DNA of 64,000 bases from Verticiella alkaliphila (GCF_018904615.1 NZ_JADCNH010000012.1:49030-113029); one strand, 5' to 3'; positions 44,479 through 53,923 are shown, numbered from the stretch's first letter. Translations and numbers: made by a program. The notes: generated from the letters alone by a model not told the origin.

Positions 44479-45396
44479 ATGAGCACGCTTTCCCAACTGG
44501 ACATTGCCGCCGTGCGGCTCGTGCTGGCCGTCGTCGAGGCCGGCAGCATCAGCGCGGGCGCCGCCCGCTGCCACGTCTCGGTCGCCGCCGCGAGCAAGCG
44601 GATCAGCGATCTCGAGGCGCGCCTGGGCATTCAGCTGCTCGTGCGGCGCAGCCGCGGCGTGCGGCCCACGCCGGCGGGTGAGGCGTTCGTGGCCCATGCA
44701 CGACGCATGGCCCAGGTAGCCGGGGTGATGGAGGAGGACCTGCGCGATTACGCCAACGGCATCGAGGATCGCGTCCGCATGGTGGCCAATTCGTCGGCCA
44801 TCGTGCAGTTTCTGCCGGAAGACCTGGCCCACTATCTGGCCGTGCACCCCGGCGTTCGCATCGATCTCGAAGAGCAGCCCAGCCGGGCGATCGCCGAGAC
44901 CTTGCAGACCGACCGGGCTGACCTGGGGCTCTTCGAGGCGAACCAGGTGCCGCCCGGCATCGAGTGGGCGCCCTATCGATCCGACACCCTGGTGTGCGTC
45001 ACGCATGCGAGCCACCCGCTGGCCCAGACGCGGGGGCCGACGGCGTTTGCCGAGACCTTGCACTACGACCACGTCGGCCTGTACCGCGGCACGGCCGTGC
45101 TCGCGCGCATGGAGCGGGCGGCGGACGAGGCGGGCAGGCCTTTGCGCCTGCGCATCCAGGTCACGAATTTCGACGCCGTGTGCCGCATGGTCGGCAGTGG
45201 CATCGGCATCGGCGTCGTGCCCGAGCGCATCGCGCAGGATCACGTCACCCTGGGTCGGGTGCGCAGCGTGCCGCTGTCCGACGCGTGGGCCGCTCGTCGT
45301 CTCATCCTGGGCTGGCCGCGCCCGCGCCCGCCCTCGTCCGGCGCGCAATCGCTGATCGCACATCTGGCCGCTGCAGGTCAGGCCGATGGCGCGTGA
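44479..45396 (+). CDS. LysR-family transcriptional regulator
   Basis: The 305-residue protein has the LysR helix-turn-helix (AGSISAGAARCHVSVAAASKRISDLE) and effector domain. It is divergent from the TRAP operon and 118 bp upstream of the racemase-family gene in the same direction. It may therefore control either the transporter or the enzyme/Bug pair, or both as one regulon for a sugar acid. ATG 44479 is the first start in phase with the family's usual N-terminus. Confidence 0.92.
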   Translation: MSTLSQLDIAAVRLVLAVVEAGSISAGAARCHVSVAAASKRISDLEARLGIQLLVRRSRGVRPTPAGEAFVAHARRMAQVAGVMEEDLRDYANGIEDRVRMVANSSAIVQFLPEDLAHYLAVHPGVRIDLEEQPSRAIAETLQTDRADLGLFEANQVPPGIEWAPYRSDTLVCVTHASHPLAQTRGPTAFAETLHYDHVGLYRGTAVLARMERAADEAGRPLRLRIQVTNFDAVCRMVGSGIGIGVVPERIAQDHVTLGRVRSVPLSDAWAARRLILGWPRPRPPSSGAQSLIAHLAAAGQADGA

Positions 45397-45514
45397 TTTC
45401 GACTTTCTCGAAACCAGCCTTCTCAAAAACTCGATTGTGGGAGGGGGCGCAGTCTTTCTATAACGACGGTCATCGTGCGGCGAATGCCGCGCCCTGATCG
45501 TCTAGGAGACCTGC

Positions 45515-46705
45515 ATGACTCTCGCTCACCCCGGGGAACGCCCCACGCCTCTGCGCATCCGTCACGTCCAGGCCATCCCGCTGAACGTCAACGTGAACCT
45601 GCAGGCCGGGGGCGTCACCAAGCCCACGTCGCTGTCCTGCGTCATCGTGCGCATCGACACCGAGGATGGCCTGACGGGCTGCGGCTTCACCGCCATCACC
45701 GAGGAAGAAGTCGTTGCCGCGGCGATCAACGAGATCGCCCAGCCGGCGCTCATCGGCCAGTCCGCCTTCGATACCGAGAAGCTCTGGGACCGTCTCTATT
45801 GGCTGCTCACGCCGCGTGGACAGAGCGGCTACGGCTCGCACGCGATCGCCGCCGTGGACGTCGCTTTGTGGGATCTGAAGGCCCAGGCGCTCGGCCTGCC
45901 GCTGCACAAGCTCCTGGGCGGCGCGCGCGATCAGGTGCCGGTCTACGCCACCTTTGGTTTCGGGTTTCTCGATGACGAGCAGCTGGCGGCGGCCGCGGCC
46001 GAGTGGGTGGAGCGCGGCTTCACGCGCCTGAAGATGACGGTGGGCAACCACGCCCTGCAACGTCGTGACGAGCCGCGTCCGTTGTCGGCCGTGATCCGCG
46101 AGGACGAGCGCCGCGTGCGGGCCGTGCGTGACCGCATCGGCAACAGCGCGCAGCTGTGCATCGATGCCAACTGCAGCCTGGATCCGTACCACGCCCGCGT
46201 GCTGGCCGAGCGGCTCTCGGACTGCGATCTGGCCTTCTTCGAGGAGCCCATGACGCAGAACGACGCACGGGCGCTCGCCGACCTGCGCCGTCGCGCACCC
46301 ATGCCCATTGCTGCCGGCCAGAACGAAGGCCTGGCCTCGCGCTTTGCGGAATTCTTCGCGAACGGTTCGCTGGACATCGCCCAGCCCAACGTGGTGATCA
46401 CGGGCGGCTACACGCAGTGCCTGCGCATCGCCGGCATGGCGCAGGCCTGGAACGTGTCCATTGCCAACGGTGGGGCCTGGCCCTTTCACAACATGTCGTT
46501 GCACGCGGGCCTGGCCCACGGCGGCTTCGTGGAGTATCACAGCGTGGCGGTCAAGGTGTGCGAACCGCTGTTCCGCAACCTGCCGACGCCGGAGCGCGGC
46601 TGGCTCACGCTGCCGGACGCCCCGGGTCTGGGCCTCGATCCGGATTGGGATGCCATCGCGGATCTGGCGAAGCGGCCGCTCTCGCGGGGCACCGGCAAGG
46701 CCTGA
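45515..46705 (+). CDS. Mandelate racemase / muconate lactonizing enzyme family protein (probable sugar-acid dehydratase)
   Basis: This 396-residue enolase-superfamily enzyme has a capping domain and a barrel. Catalytic features are the Lys in RLKMTVGN, the metal ligands Asp in CIDANCS, Glu in FFEEPM and Glu in AAGQNEG, and a C-terminal loop with NGGAWPFHN. The KMT form rather than KxK suggests a dehydratase or epimerase variant. With a Bug receptor directly downstream, an acid-sugar or similar hydroxy acid is the likely substrate. TAGGAGACC precedes the start. Confidence 0.87.
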   Translation: MTLAHPGERPTPLRIRHVQAIPLNVNVNLQAGGVTKPTSLSCVIVRIDTEDGLTGCGFTAITEEEVVAAAINEIAQPALIGQSAFDTEKLWDRLYWLLTPRGQSGYGSHAIAAVDVALWDLKAQALGLPLHKLLGGARDQVPVYATFGFGFLDDEQLAAAAAEWVERGFTRLKMTVGNHALQRRDEPRPLSAVIREDERRVRAVRDRIGNSAQLCIDANCSLDPYHARVLAERLSDCDLAFFEEPMTQNDARALADLRRRAPMPIAAGQNEGLASRFAEFFANGSLDIAQPNVVITGGYTQCLRIAGMAQAWNVSIANGGAWPFHNMSLHAGLAHGGFVEYHSVAVKVCEPLFRNLPTPERGWLTLPDAPGLGLDPDWDAIADLAKRPLSRGTGKA

Positions 46706-46757
46706 CAAGACATCGAACATTCACGGCCCCGGCGGGGGCCGATAACAGGAGACAACC

Positions 46758-47732
46758 ATGAAATATGCCAACAAAATCATCGGCGCAGTCAGCCTCGCCT
46801 GTGCGGTCATGGCGCCCGGTCTGGCCAGTGCGCAACAGTGGCCCGGCAGCGCGCCCATCCGCCTCATCGTGCCTGCCTCGGCCGGTGGCTCGCTCGACGT
46901 GCTCACGCGTCCGCTGGCACAGCAGCTCTCCAAGATCCTGGATGCCAACGTCATCGTGGAGAATCGCGGCGGTGCGGCGGGCATGATCGGCGCCGATCAC
47001 GTCGCCAAGTCCCCCCCGGATGGTCACACCTTCCTCATGGGCGCGATCCACCATGCGATCGCCGCCACGGTCATGAAGAACGTGTCGTTCGATCCGAAGA
47101 AGGATCTGGTGGCGGTGGCGAGCATCGGCTCCACGCCCAACGTATTGATGGTGACGGCCCAGGCGCCGGCCAAGACGCCGGATGAGTTCGTCGCCTGGAT
47201 CAAGAAGGAATCCGCGCCGAACTACGCCACGGGCGGCCCGGGCGGCCTGCACCACCTGAGCGCCGAGCAGCTGAGCCGGCAGGTGGGCGTCCAGGCCCAG
47301 GCCGTGCACTACCGTGGCAGCGCGCCGGCGATGACGGATCTCATCAGCGGCCAGGTGCACTTCATGCTCGAGACCATGCCTGCCGCGATCAACCAGATCA
47401 AGGCCGGCAGCACCCGTGCCATCGCCGTGACGACCAAGGAGCGCTCGGCTGTCTTCCCTGACGTGCCGACGCTGGATGAGTCCATTGCCAAGGGCTTCGA
47501 CGTGCAGACCTGGTACGGCATCATGGCCCCGGGCGGCACCTCGCCCGAGATCGTCAGCGCCATGCGCGACGCTGTGGCCAAGGCCCTGGACACGCCGGAG
47601 ATGAAGAAGGTCTGGGAAGCCTCGGGCACGTCGCTGCCGAGCGCTGAGCAGGCCGATTTCCAGGCCTTCTGGCTGGCCGAGATCGATCGCTGGGGCAAGG
47701 TGGCCAAGGACAACAACGTCAGCATCGACTGA
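46758..47732 (+). CDS. Bug-family TTT substrate-binding protein
   Basis: The 324-residue receptor has a signal peptide ending LASAQQWP and Bug motifs VPASAGGSLDVLTRPLAQ and VIVENRGGAAGMIGADHVA. AGGAGA lies just before the start. It follows the racemase-family gene by 52 bp, so it probably binds that enzyme's substrate. No TctAB genes are adjacent. Confidence 0.92.
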   Translation: MKYANKIIGAVSLACAVMAPGLASAQQWPGSAPIRLIVPASAGGSLDVLTRPLAQQLSKILDANVIVENRGGAAGMIGADHVAKSPPDGHTFLMGAIHHAIAATVMKNVSFDPKKDLVAVASIGSTPNVLMVTAQAPAKTPDEFVAWIKKESAPNYATGGPGGLHHLSAEQLSRQVGVQAQAVHYRGSAPAMTDLISGQVHFMLETMPAAINQIKAGSTRAIAVTTKERSAVFPDVPTLDESIAKGFDVQTWYGIMAPGGTSPEIVSAMRDAVAKALDTPEMKKVWEASGTSLPSAEQADFQAFWLAEIDRWGKVAKDNNVSID

Positions 47733-47756
47733 ACCGCGTTGACAGCGCAGTCCCCC

Positions 47757-47780
47757 AAGCCGGCGCTCGCCGGCTTTTTT
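47757..47780. terminator. Intrinsic terminator
   Basis: AAGCCGGCG-CT-CGCCGGCTT forms a near-perfect hairpin followed by a run of T on the plus strand. It is the only hairpin in the window with a clear T tract, and it lies between convergent stops, so it likely serves both strands. Confidence 0.88.
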
Positions 47781-49053
47781 ATGACAGGCGCCAGGCATCC
47801 GCCTGCCAGGCGGTCTCGGCTGCGGCCCGCAGGAGGGCCCGGTCTTCGGGCAGGCGCATGGCCGCATCGGCGTGCCGAAGGGCGCGCGCAGCCAAGTGCC
47901 GGGCCGCGGTGCCGAAGCGGGCGTCGTCCAGGCGGGCCAGGCTGGCGAGCGCCTTCTGCAGCCGGATGCCGACTTCCAGCAAGGCCGCGCCGTCACGTGC
48001 GATCGGGGCGTAGAAATCCTCGAGCAGCTCCTCGATGGTCGGGTCCGCCACGTAGAGACGAGCGCACGCAGGATCGGCGGCGCTGGGCTCAGCCGGCTCG
48101 GCCAGCGTGCCGAGCACCCGCACGCTGCGCCCGATGAGGTCGATGGCCGTGCCCGGATCGTTGGTGGCTGCCGAGAGCGCGCGCTGGGCGATCTCGCTCA
48201 GCACGCAGATGCCGAAGCGCGGATCCTGCTCGAAGCTGCGTCGCCGGCCAAGGGTGAAGGCGCCCGGGATGGCAGCCAGATCTTCCTCGCTCAGACCGAC
48301 GGCGAGCGCCAGCGGCCGGGTCGGGTCGACGAACGTGCCCGGCGGCGCGAGGACATAGATGCGGGCCTGCTCGGCTTGCACGCGCGCGGCCAGCGCCGGC
48401 ATGTCGATGTGCTGGACGTAGCCCACCTCGGCCGCATGGCAGGCCACGGCGTGGGCCGGCCACTGGTCGGCGGGCGGCAGGGGGCTCGCCCCCAGATTCG
48501 GATGGGCCTGGCGATCCCGCAGTGCCCGCACGGCGGCGTTCTCGACGCGGTCCGTGGTCTGGCCAAGCCGGCCCAGCGTCGACAGGTGGCTGATCCAGCG
48601 CAGCAAGGTCCAGACAATGAGCGCGATGACGAAGAGCGTCACGCCGAACATCACCACGCGTCCTTGGTCGCCGTACGCGCCTGTGCTGAGCGCGATGATG
48701 CCGACCAGGCTGAAGAGGAAGGACCCGATGAAGGTGGCCAGCGCGTTCTGGGTGGTGGTGTCCTCGTCGAGCAGCGAGGTGGCGCGCGGGGTGACGTTGG
48801 TCGTCGCGGAGCCATAGGCCGACACCATGATGCTCAGGGAGAATGTCGTCACCGCGAGCATGCTCGAGGCGATGATGCCCAGCACGTTGTCCACGGCATC
48901 CGCGCCGATCCGTGTGGCGAGCCCGGCAGGTATGTAGGGCTTGACCGCCCAGGCAAGCAGCGCCGTGGCCACGCCCAGCACCGAGAATATCGTGGCGCGA
49001 AACCACAGCTGCCGACCGATGCGGCGCAGGCGCCAGCCCCATTTTCCCAGCAT
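47779..49053 (-). CDS. DUF2254 membrane protein
   Basis: The 424-residue protein has four N-terminal spans (about 15-170) with the family segment SSMLAVTTFSLSIMVSAYGSA followed by PRATSLL. A long cytosolic or periplasmic domain follows, containing FGICVLSEIAQRALSAATNDPGTAIDLI, typical of DUF2254. No function is established. It is divergent from an unknown gene. Confidence 0.9.
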   Translation of the reverse strand: MLGKWGWRLRRIGRQLWFRATIFSVLGVATALLAWAVKPYIPAGLATRIGADAVDNVLGIIASSMLAVTTFSLSIMVSAYGSATTNVTPRATSLLDEDTTTQNALATFIGSFLFSLVGIIALSTGAYGDQGRVVMFGVTLFVIALIVWTLLRWISHLSTLGRLGQTTDRVENAAVRALRDRQAHPNLGASPLPPADQWPAHAVACHAAEVGYVQHIDMPALAARVQAEQARIYVLAPPGTFVDPTRPLALAVGLSEEDLAAIPGAFTLGRRRSFEQDPRFGICVLSEIAQRALSAATNDPGTAIDLIGRSVRVLGTLAEPAEPSAADPACARLYVADPTIEELLEDFYAPIARDGAALLEVGIRLQKALASLARLDDARFGTAARHLAARALRHADAAMRLPEDRALLRAAAETAWQADAWRLS

Positions 49054-49197
49054 GTTCTGTCCTTGGCCGTCTGCGCGGCGCGTCTTGAGTGCGGCTCGTT
49101 AGCAGGGGCTGTGCCCAACAGCGGCCCATCGTCCAGCGTTGACGGGGCCGGCACAGGCTGGCTATCTTGCCGCTTTGCGCCCGCCTACGCCGCCCCG

Positions 49198-50130
49198 ATG
49201 CCGCTGATCTCAGCTGATACCGCGCCCGACGCCGCCGACACGCCGGCCAACGCCACGCGTCTGTACGCCATCCTGGCGCGACAGGCACGCACGGCGGTCG
49301 TGTTCCGGCGCGGCCCCTCCCGGCAGGTGCAGTTGATCCGTTGGAACCTGCGCGACGACACCTTCGAGCACGGGCAGTGGTTCAAAGGGCGGATCTACGA
49401 GCGCCGCTGCGACCTCTCGCCTTCCGGCAAGCACTTGGTGTATTTCGCGGCGACGCATCGGGCGCCCCACGGCACGTGGACGGCCGTGTCCCGGCCTCCG
49501 TATTTCAGTGCACTGGTCCTTTGGCCCAAGGGTGACGCCTGGGGCGGTGGCGGCCTGTTCCAGGACGAGCACACCTTGCTGCTGAATCACGCACCAGCGC
49601 CGGACGGTACATGGCCGCTGGCCCCAGGATTCACCCCGCCGCCTCGTCTGCAGGTGCGCTCGCTCGGGCCTTCTGCCGGGCGGGGCGAGGATGAACCCCT
49701 CCAGGGCCTGTTGCGCGAACGGGATGGCTGGCAACTCGTGGACGCAGGCAAGGGTGGGCGCGGATCGGTGCGCGCGAAAACCTTGTTCACCTTCAGCCGC
49801 CCGCAGGTGATGGCCCGGCCCGGGCCATCCGGGCCCAGCCTGCAACAGCGGTTGCACGCCGTCGGCCCGGAGAACGACGCCTTCTATGCCTTCTCGCATC
49901 GCGTGGTCGATGCCGAGGGCGCCGTGCTGGCGGATCTGGGCCGCAGCGATTGGGCCGATTGGGAGGGGGGTGACGTCGTCTTCGCCCGCGCGGGTCGCTT
50001 GTACCGGCTGCGCAAGAATCGCATCGCCACCTACGCGGCGCAGGGCGACGCGGCGTTGCAGCTTCTGCATGACTTCCGGGCTGCGCGGTTCACCGAGCTC
50101 GCGCCAAGCGCCCAGGCGCTCAAGTGGTAG
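49198..50130 (+). CDS. Hypothetical protein, about 310 residues
   Basis: I do not recognise a domain. It has no membrane span or signal peptide and is rich in Trp, Arg and Gly. Short motifs such as RRCDLSPSGKHLVYFAA, LLRERDGWQLV and WEGGDVVFARAGRLYRLR suggest a beta-propeller-like or sheet-rich fold (inference). ATG 49198 is the first start downstream of the divergent promoter; the open frame continues far upstream only as a shadow of the DUF2254 gene. It may share an operon with the acetyltransferase 58 bp later. Confidence 0.72.
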   Translation: MPLISADTAPDAADTPANATRLYAILARQARTAVVFRRGPSRQVQLIRWNLRDDTFEHGQWFKGRIYERRCDLSPSGKHLVYFAATHRAPHGTWTAVSRPPYFSALVLWPKGDAWGGGGLFQDEHTLLLNHAPAPDGTWPLAPGFTPPPRLQVRSLGPSAGRGEDEPLQGLLRERDGWQLVDAGKGGRGSVRAKTLFTFSRPQVMARPGPSGPSLQQRLHAVGPENDAFYAFSHRVVDAEGAVLADLGRSDWADWEGGDVVFARAGRLYRLRKNRIATYAAQGDAALQLLHDFRAARFTELAPSAQALKW

Positions 50131-50188
50131 GCAGGGCAGGCGCGCGGATTGCTGCCGAGCGGGGTCCCTCGCGCCTGATCGCCATCCC

Positions 50189-50797
50189 ATGACCGACACT
50201 CCCGATCCCGCCGACACCCGTCCCATGCGCGAACGCATGGAGGCGGGCGACCTGTACATCGCTGACGCCGAACTCGCCGTGGCCAATCGTGCTGCCTATG
50301 GCCTGTCGCTGCGCTATGCGGCGCGCTTTGCCGACGACCTGGACGAGGCCCGCCGCATTCTGCAGCAGCTGCTCGGATCGATCGCCGACGACGCCATGAT
50401 CAAGCCGCCGCTGGCCGTGGATTACGGCCGCTACATCACGGTCGGGGCGGGCACCTTCATCAACAGCGGTCTCGTGGCGCTGGACGTGGCGCGCATCACC
50501 ATCGGGCGCGACGTGCAGATCGGCCCCAACGTGCAGTTGCTGACGCCCACGCACCCGGTGGAGCCGGGCCTGCGCCGCGCCAAGTGGGAAGCCGCGGCTC
50601 CCATCGTGCTCGAAGACAATGTCTGGCTGGGCGGCGGCGCCATCGTGCTGGCGGGCGTCACGGTGGGCCGCAATGCGGTCGTGGGCGCAGGCGCCGTCGT
50701 GACGCGCGACGTGCCGGCCAACACCGTCGTCGTCGGCAATCCGGCGCGCGTCATCCGCACCTTCGATCCGCAGGACGAGCCTCGCCCGTCTGCCTGA
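50189..50797 (+). CDS. Sugar O-acetyltransferase (maltose/galactoside acetyltransferase type)
   Basis: The 202-residue protein has the Mac domain (RERMEAGDLYIADAELAVANR) followed by left-handed beta-helix hexapeptide repeats (VGAGTFINSGLVAL, IGRDVQIGPNVQLLTPTHP with the catalytic His, VWLGGGAIVLAGVTVG, PARVIR). It transfers acetyl from acetyl-CoA to a sugar hydroxyl. Its physiological substrate is not known; such enzymes often detoxify free sugars. Confidence 0.9.
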   Translation: MTDTPDPADTRPMRERMEAGDLYIADAELAVANRAAYGLSLRYAARFADDLDEARRILQQLLGSIADDAMIKPPLAVDYGRYITVGAGTFINSGLVALDVARITIGRDVQIGPNVQLLTPTHPVEPGLRRAKWEAAAPIVLEDNVWLGGGAIVLAGVTVGRNAVVGAGAVVTRDVPANTVVVGNPARVIRTFDPQDEPRPSA

Positions 50798-50904
50798 GAT
50801 ACGAACCTTCAGCCTTTCCCGTTGTCCCCCCGTTGCGGCAGAATGCCGTTGCACCTCATGGCCAGCCGGCCGTCCCCGTCCCCTTTGCCTGGAAGCGTGA
50901 TCCC

Positions 50905-51792
50905 ATGTCCTTCAACGATTCCCAGCTCGACAGCCTGATGCCTCCCCTGGAGCTCACGCGCCGCGGTTTCATCGTCACCGCCCTGGCGAGCGGCTTTGCC
51001 GTCGCCGCTGGCGCCGTGCAGGCGCAGACCGCCATCAAGACCTCGGACGACGGCCTGACCGCGGGCGAGGTGAAGATCCCGGCCAAGGACGGCGAGATCC
51101 CCGCCTACCGTGCCGCGCCCGCCGGGCAGAAGGACCTGCCGGTCATCCTCGTGATCCAGGAGATCTTCGGGGTGCACGAGTACATCAAGGACGTGTGCCG
51201 TCGCCTGGCCAAGGCCGGCTATCTGGCCATCGCGCCGGAGCTCTTCGCGCGCCAGGGCGATCCGGCCTCCTACCAGGACACCTCGACGCTCATGCGCGAA
51301 CTGGTGAGCAAGGTGCCGGATGCCCAGGTGATGCAGGATCTGGACGCGACGGTGGCCTGGGCGGGTACGCAGGGCGGCGACGTCGAGCGCCTGGGCATCA
51401 CGGGCTTCTGCTGGGGCGGACGCATCACCTGGCTTTACGCGGCCCACAACGCGCGCGTGAAGGCCGGCGTGGCCTGGTACGGCCGTCTGCAGGGCGATGC
51501 AACCGAGCTGCAACCGCGCCACCCCATCGCGGTGGTGGATCGCCTGAGCGCGCCGGTGCTCGGCCTCTATGGCGGGAAGGACACCGGCATTCCGCTGGAA
51601 TCCGTCGAGGCCATGAAGGCCGCGCTCGCCAAGGGCTCGGATGCCGCGAAGGCGTCCAAGTTCGTGATTTACGACGATGCGCCGCATGCCTTCCATGCCG
51701 ACTACCGCCCGAGCTACCGCAAAGAAGCCGCCGAGGATGGCTGGAAGCAGGCGCTCACCTGGTTCGGCGAGCGCCTGAAGGCACGGCCCTGA
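50905..51792 (+). CDS. Dienelactone hydrolase family protein with Tat-like signal
   Basis: The 295-residue alpha/beta hydrolase has the dienelactone hydrolase triad Cys in GFCWGG, Asp in GGKDTGIP and His in DAPHAFHAD, plus QEIFGVHEYIKDV. The N-terminus carries LTRRGFIVTALASGFAVAAGAVQAQ-like features: a twin-arginine pair at 19-20 then a hydrophobic stretch, so it is probably exported by Tat. An exported form is common in proteobacteria, and its substrate is unknown. Confidence 0.9.
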   Translation: MSFNDSQLDSLMPPLELTRRGFIVTALASGFAVAAGAVQAQTAIKTSDDGLTAGEVKIPAKDGEIPAYRAAPAGQKDLPVILVIQEIFGVHEYIKDVCRRLAKAGYLAIAPELFARQGDPASYQDTSTLMRELVSKVPDAQVMQDLDATVAWAGTQGGDVERLGITGFCWGGRITWLYAAHNARVKAGVAWYGRLQGDATELQPRHPIAVVDRLSAPVLGLYGGKDTGIPLESVEAMKAALAKGSDAAKASKFVIYDDAPHAFHADYRPSYRKEAAEDGWKQALTWFGERLKARP

Positions 51793-51910
51793 GCGCGCCC
51801 AGGCGGTCATTGGCTCCCAGCGCCGGGCGACGCCATCTTGCGTCGCCCGTCGGGCATTGATCACATCGATCGCTGGGTCGTGCCCATCGGTAGGCATGCA
51901 ATCTTTTCTG

Positions 51911-52082
51911 ATTCCTATGCCCGTAGGAATGGCGGCAGTCCGTTATCCTAGTTGGGTGAAAATTCCTGCTTTCGAAGGAATTTGAGCGAGAAACGGCCGC
52001 GAGTAAACTATAATTCCTGCGTTCAAAGGAATTTTTGTCGTGGTGTGACGCGCTTGGTTTGATTTCCTACGAGCAAAGGAAT
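51911..52082. promoter_or_regulatory. Four HipB-type operators upstream of hipBA
   Basis: Four copies of TTCCT-N8-AGGAA occur with arms at 51912/51925, 51963/51976, 52014/52027 and 52064/52077. Centres are 51, 51 and 50 bp apart. The inner bases differ between copies while the arms are exact, as expected for a regulator binding site. The E. coli HipB operator has the same 5-8-5 geometry. The last copy contains the AAAGGA ribosome site of hipB. Confidence 0.85.
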
Positions 52083-52086
52083 TTTT

Positions 52087-52461
52087 ATGAACATCCGTTT
52101 GACGTCCGTACTGGAAGCAGGGGTCGCGATACGTACGCTTCGCAAGCGCGCTGGCATTCGGATCGACGACTTCGCACTGACCGCTGGGGTGAGCAAGCAG
52201 TTCATGACCGACCTCGAGAACGGAAAGGCAACCATTCAAATGGGCAAGGTCCTGCAACTGCTGGATCGCCTAGGCCTCGGGGTTGGCTTGGCGCTCCCGG
52301 ACGCGGAGGTGGCGTCCTACCGCAAAGAACTCAGCAAAGCCCTGTCACGTCAGACGTTTCGCCCACCCAAGCGCAGACGCATGAAACCGGCGCAGCCCCT
52401 CGCCGCCACTGGCGACGGGACAGCCGCGCGTGAATCGGTGCCAGGAGACCGCGATGCCTGA
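52087..52461 (+). CDS. hipB: HipB-like antitoxin, XRE-family DNA-binding protein
   Basis: The 124-residue protein has a helix-turn-helix of the Cro/C1 type (AIRTLRKRAGIRIDDFALTAGVSKQFMTDLENGKATIQMGKVLQLLDRLGL) and a longer basic tail than E. coli HipB (residues 85-124, with PPKRRRMKPAQ). It should bind the four upstream dyads and block the HipA toxin. The stop overlaps the toxin gene by 8 bases. Confidence 0.92.
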   Translation: MNIRLTSVLEAGVAIRTLRKRAGIRIDDFALTAGVSKQFMTDLENGKATIQMGKVLQLLDRLGLGVGLALPDAEVASYRKELSKALSRQTFRPPKRRRMKPAQPLAATGDGTAARESVPGDRDA

Positions 52462-53923
52462 GCGCGCGACAGAGGCGCCGCCGCCATACGGCAGACGGCT
52501 CTGCATCTATAGCAATCACGTGCACGTGGCCACGCTCCACGAGGACAACGACCTCTGGACGCTTGCGTATTCGCCGCAATGGGCCGCTAGCGAGGACGGA
52601 TTCGACCTCAGCCCTGCGCTGCCTCGCGCTCAGCCGCAGCATCGCGATGGCGCCACGTCGCGCCCCGTCCAGTGGTACTTCGACAACCTGTTGCCCGAAG
52701 AGAGGCTCCGAGAGCTCATCGCCACGGATGCGAACCTGCGCAATCACGACGATGCCTTTGCACTGCTGGAATACCTGGGCGCAGAGTCTGCGGGTTCGTT
52801 GACGCTGCTTCCCGAGGGGCAAGAGCCCGAGGCCCCTCGGACGCTGAAACCCCTGTCTTACGAAGCACTCAGCCAGCGAATCCAGGCATTGCCTCATGCC
52901 ACGCTGACACGGGAGGCGCCCAAGCGCATGTCGCTGGCCGGCGCACAACACAAGATGTTGGCCGTCATCAAAGGCCAGGATGTCTACGAGCCTGTGGGTT
53001 CCACGCCCTCGACGCACATTCTCAAGCCAGATCACCCATCCCGCGACACGTACCCCGCATCGGCCTACCTGGAATGGCTCACCATGACGCTGGCGCAAGC
53101 GGCCGGGCTCGAGGTGCCGACAGTGGCGCTATTGCACGTGCCCGAACCGGCATATGTCATTGAACGGTTCGACCGCCGCGTTGAGCCGGCGGCGCTGGCA
53201 CCAACGACCGGCGAACAACCCCCTGACGTCGGGCGCGTCCACGCCATCGACGCGTGCCAACTGCTCAACAAATCGCGCGTATTCAAGTATGGCAAGGACG
53301 TACGCACCCTGCGAGAGATCTCACAGGCGTGCTCGGACACGCTCATGACGCCCGTGCGGCTCTTTCGATGGCTGGTTTTCAACCTGCTGGTGGCTAACGA
53401 CGACTGTCACTTGAAGAACCTGTCGTTTCTGGTCACCCCGGGGCGCGTCGATCTCGCACCCCACTATGACCTGCTGGCCACGGGCGTCTATCACACCCGC
53501 GCTTTCGCCGAAGACGAGGGTAAGTGGCCCCACGTGTCGCTGGCCATTCATCTGTCGCAGGACGTCGTTCGGTTCGATCAGGTGACGCCTCAGGCAGTAC
53601 TGACCGCCGGCCACGCGCTCGGCGTGCCAGAGCGCGTGGCCATGCGAACCGTCCGAGACGTCGTCACCCGCGTTCTTGGCGCCTTCGATGCGGTGTATGC
53701 GGAACACGACCCCGAGGACAAGGGCTTGCTGGCGCGATACAAGGCTCGAGACTCGGGTGCCGACGGCTCCGAAACGGCAACGATGGCGAGCGAGACGCGA
53801 TGGGGCGGTCCCGGTACCGGAGCCGAGGCGCGGCCGCCTCAGGACAGTGCGCAGCAGTGGCGCATCCTGAGGGTGCTTCGCCACATCGTGTTGCCAGACA
53901 TGATGGACAGATTGGTCCCATGA
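52454..53923 (+). CDS. hipA: HipA-family Ser/Thr kinase toxin
   Basis: This 489-residue kinase has the HipA N-terminal domain (residues about 10-110) and the kinase core: MSLAGAQHKMLAVI as nucleotide loop, STHILKPDHP with the ATP-binding Lys, VIERFDRR, the catalytic loop VANDDCHLKNLSFL, and the metal Asp in LAPHYDLL. HipA of E. coli phosphorylates glutamyl-tRNA synthetase; targets vary. AGGAG precedes ATG 52454. The C-terminal 50 residues are unusually charged and have no known role. Confidence 0.93.
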   Translation: MPERATEAPPPYGRRLCIYSNHVHVATLHEDNDLWTLAYSPQWAASEDGFDLSPALPRAQPQHRDGATSRPVQWYFDNLLPEERLRELIATDANLRNHDDAFALLEYLGAESAGSLTLLPEGQEPEAPRTLKPLSYEALSQRIQALPHATLTREAPKRMSLAGAQHKMLAVIKGQDVYEPVGSTPSTHILKPDHPSRDTYPASAYLEWLTMTLAQAAGLEVPTVALLHVPEPAYVIERFDRRVEPAALAPTTGEQPPDVGRVHAIDACQLLNKSRVFKYGKDVRTLREISQACSDTLMTPVRLFRWLVFNLLVANDDCHLKNLSFLVTPGRVDLAPHYDLLATGVYHTRAFAEDEGKWPHVSLAIHLSQDVVRFDQVTPQAVLTAGHALGVPERVAMRTVRDVVTRVLGAFDAVYAEHDPEDKGLLARYKARDSGADGSETATMASETRWGGPGTGAEARPPQDSAQQWRILRVLRHIVLPDMMDRLVP

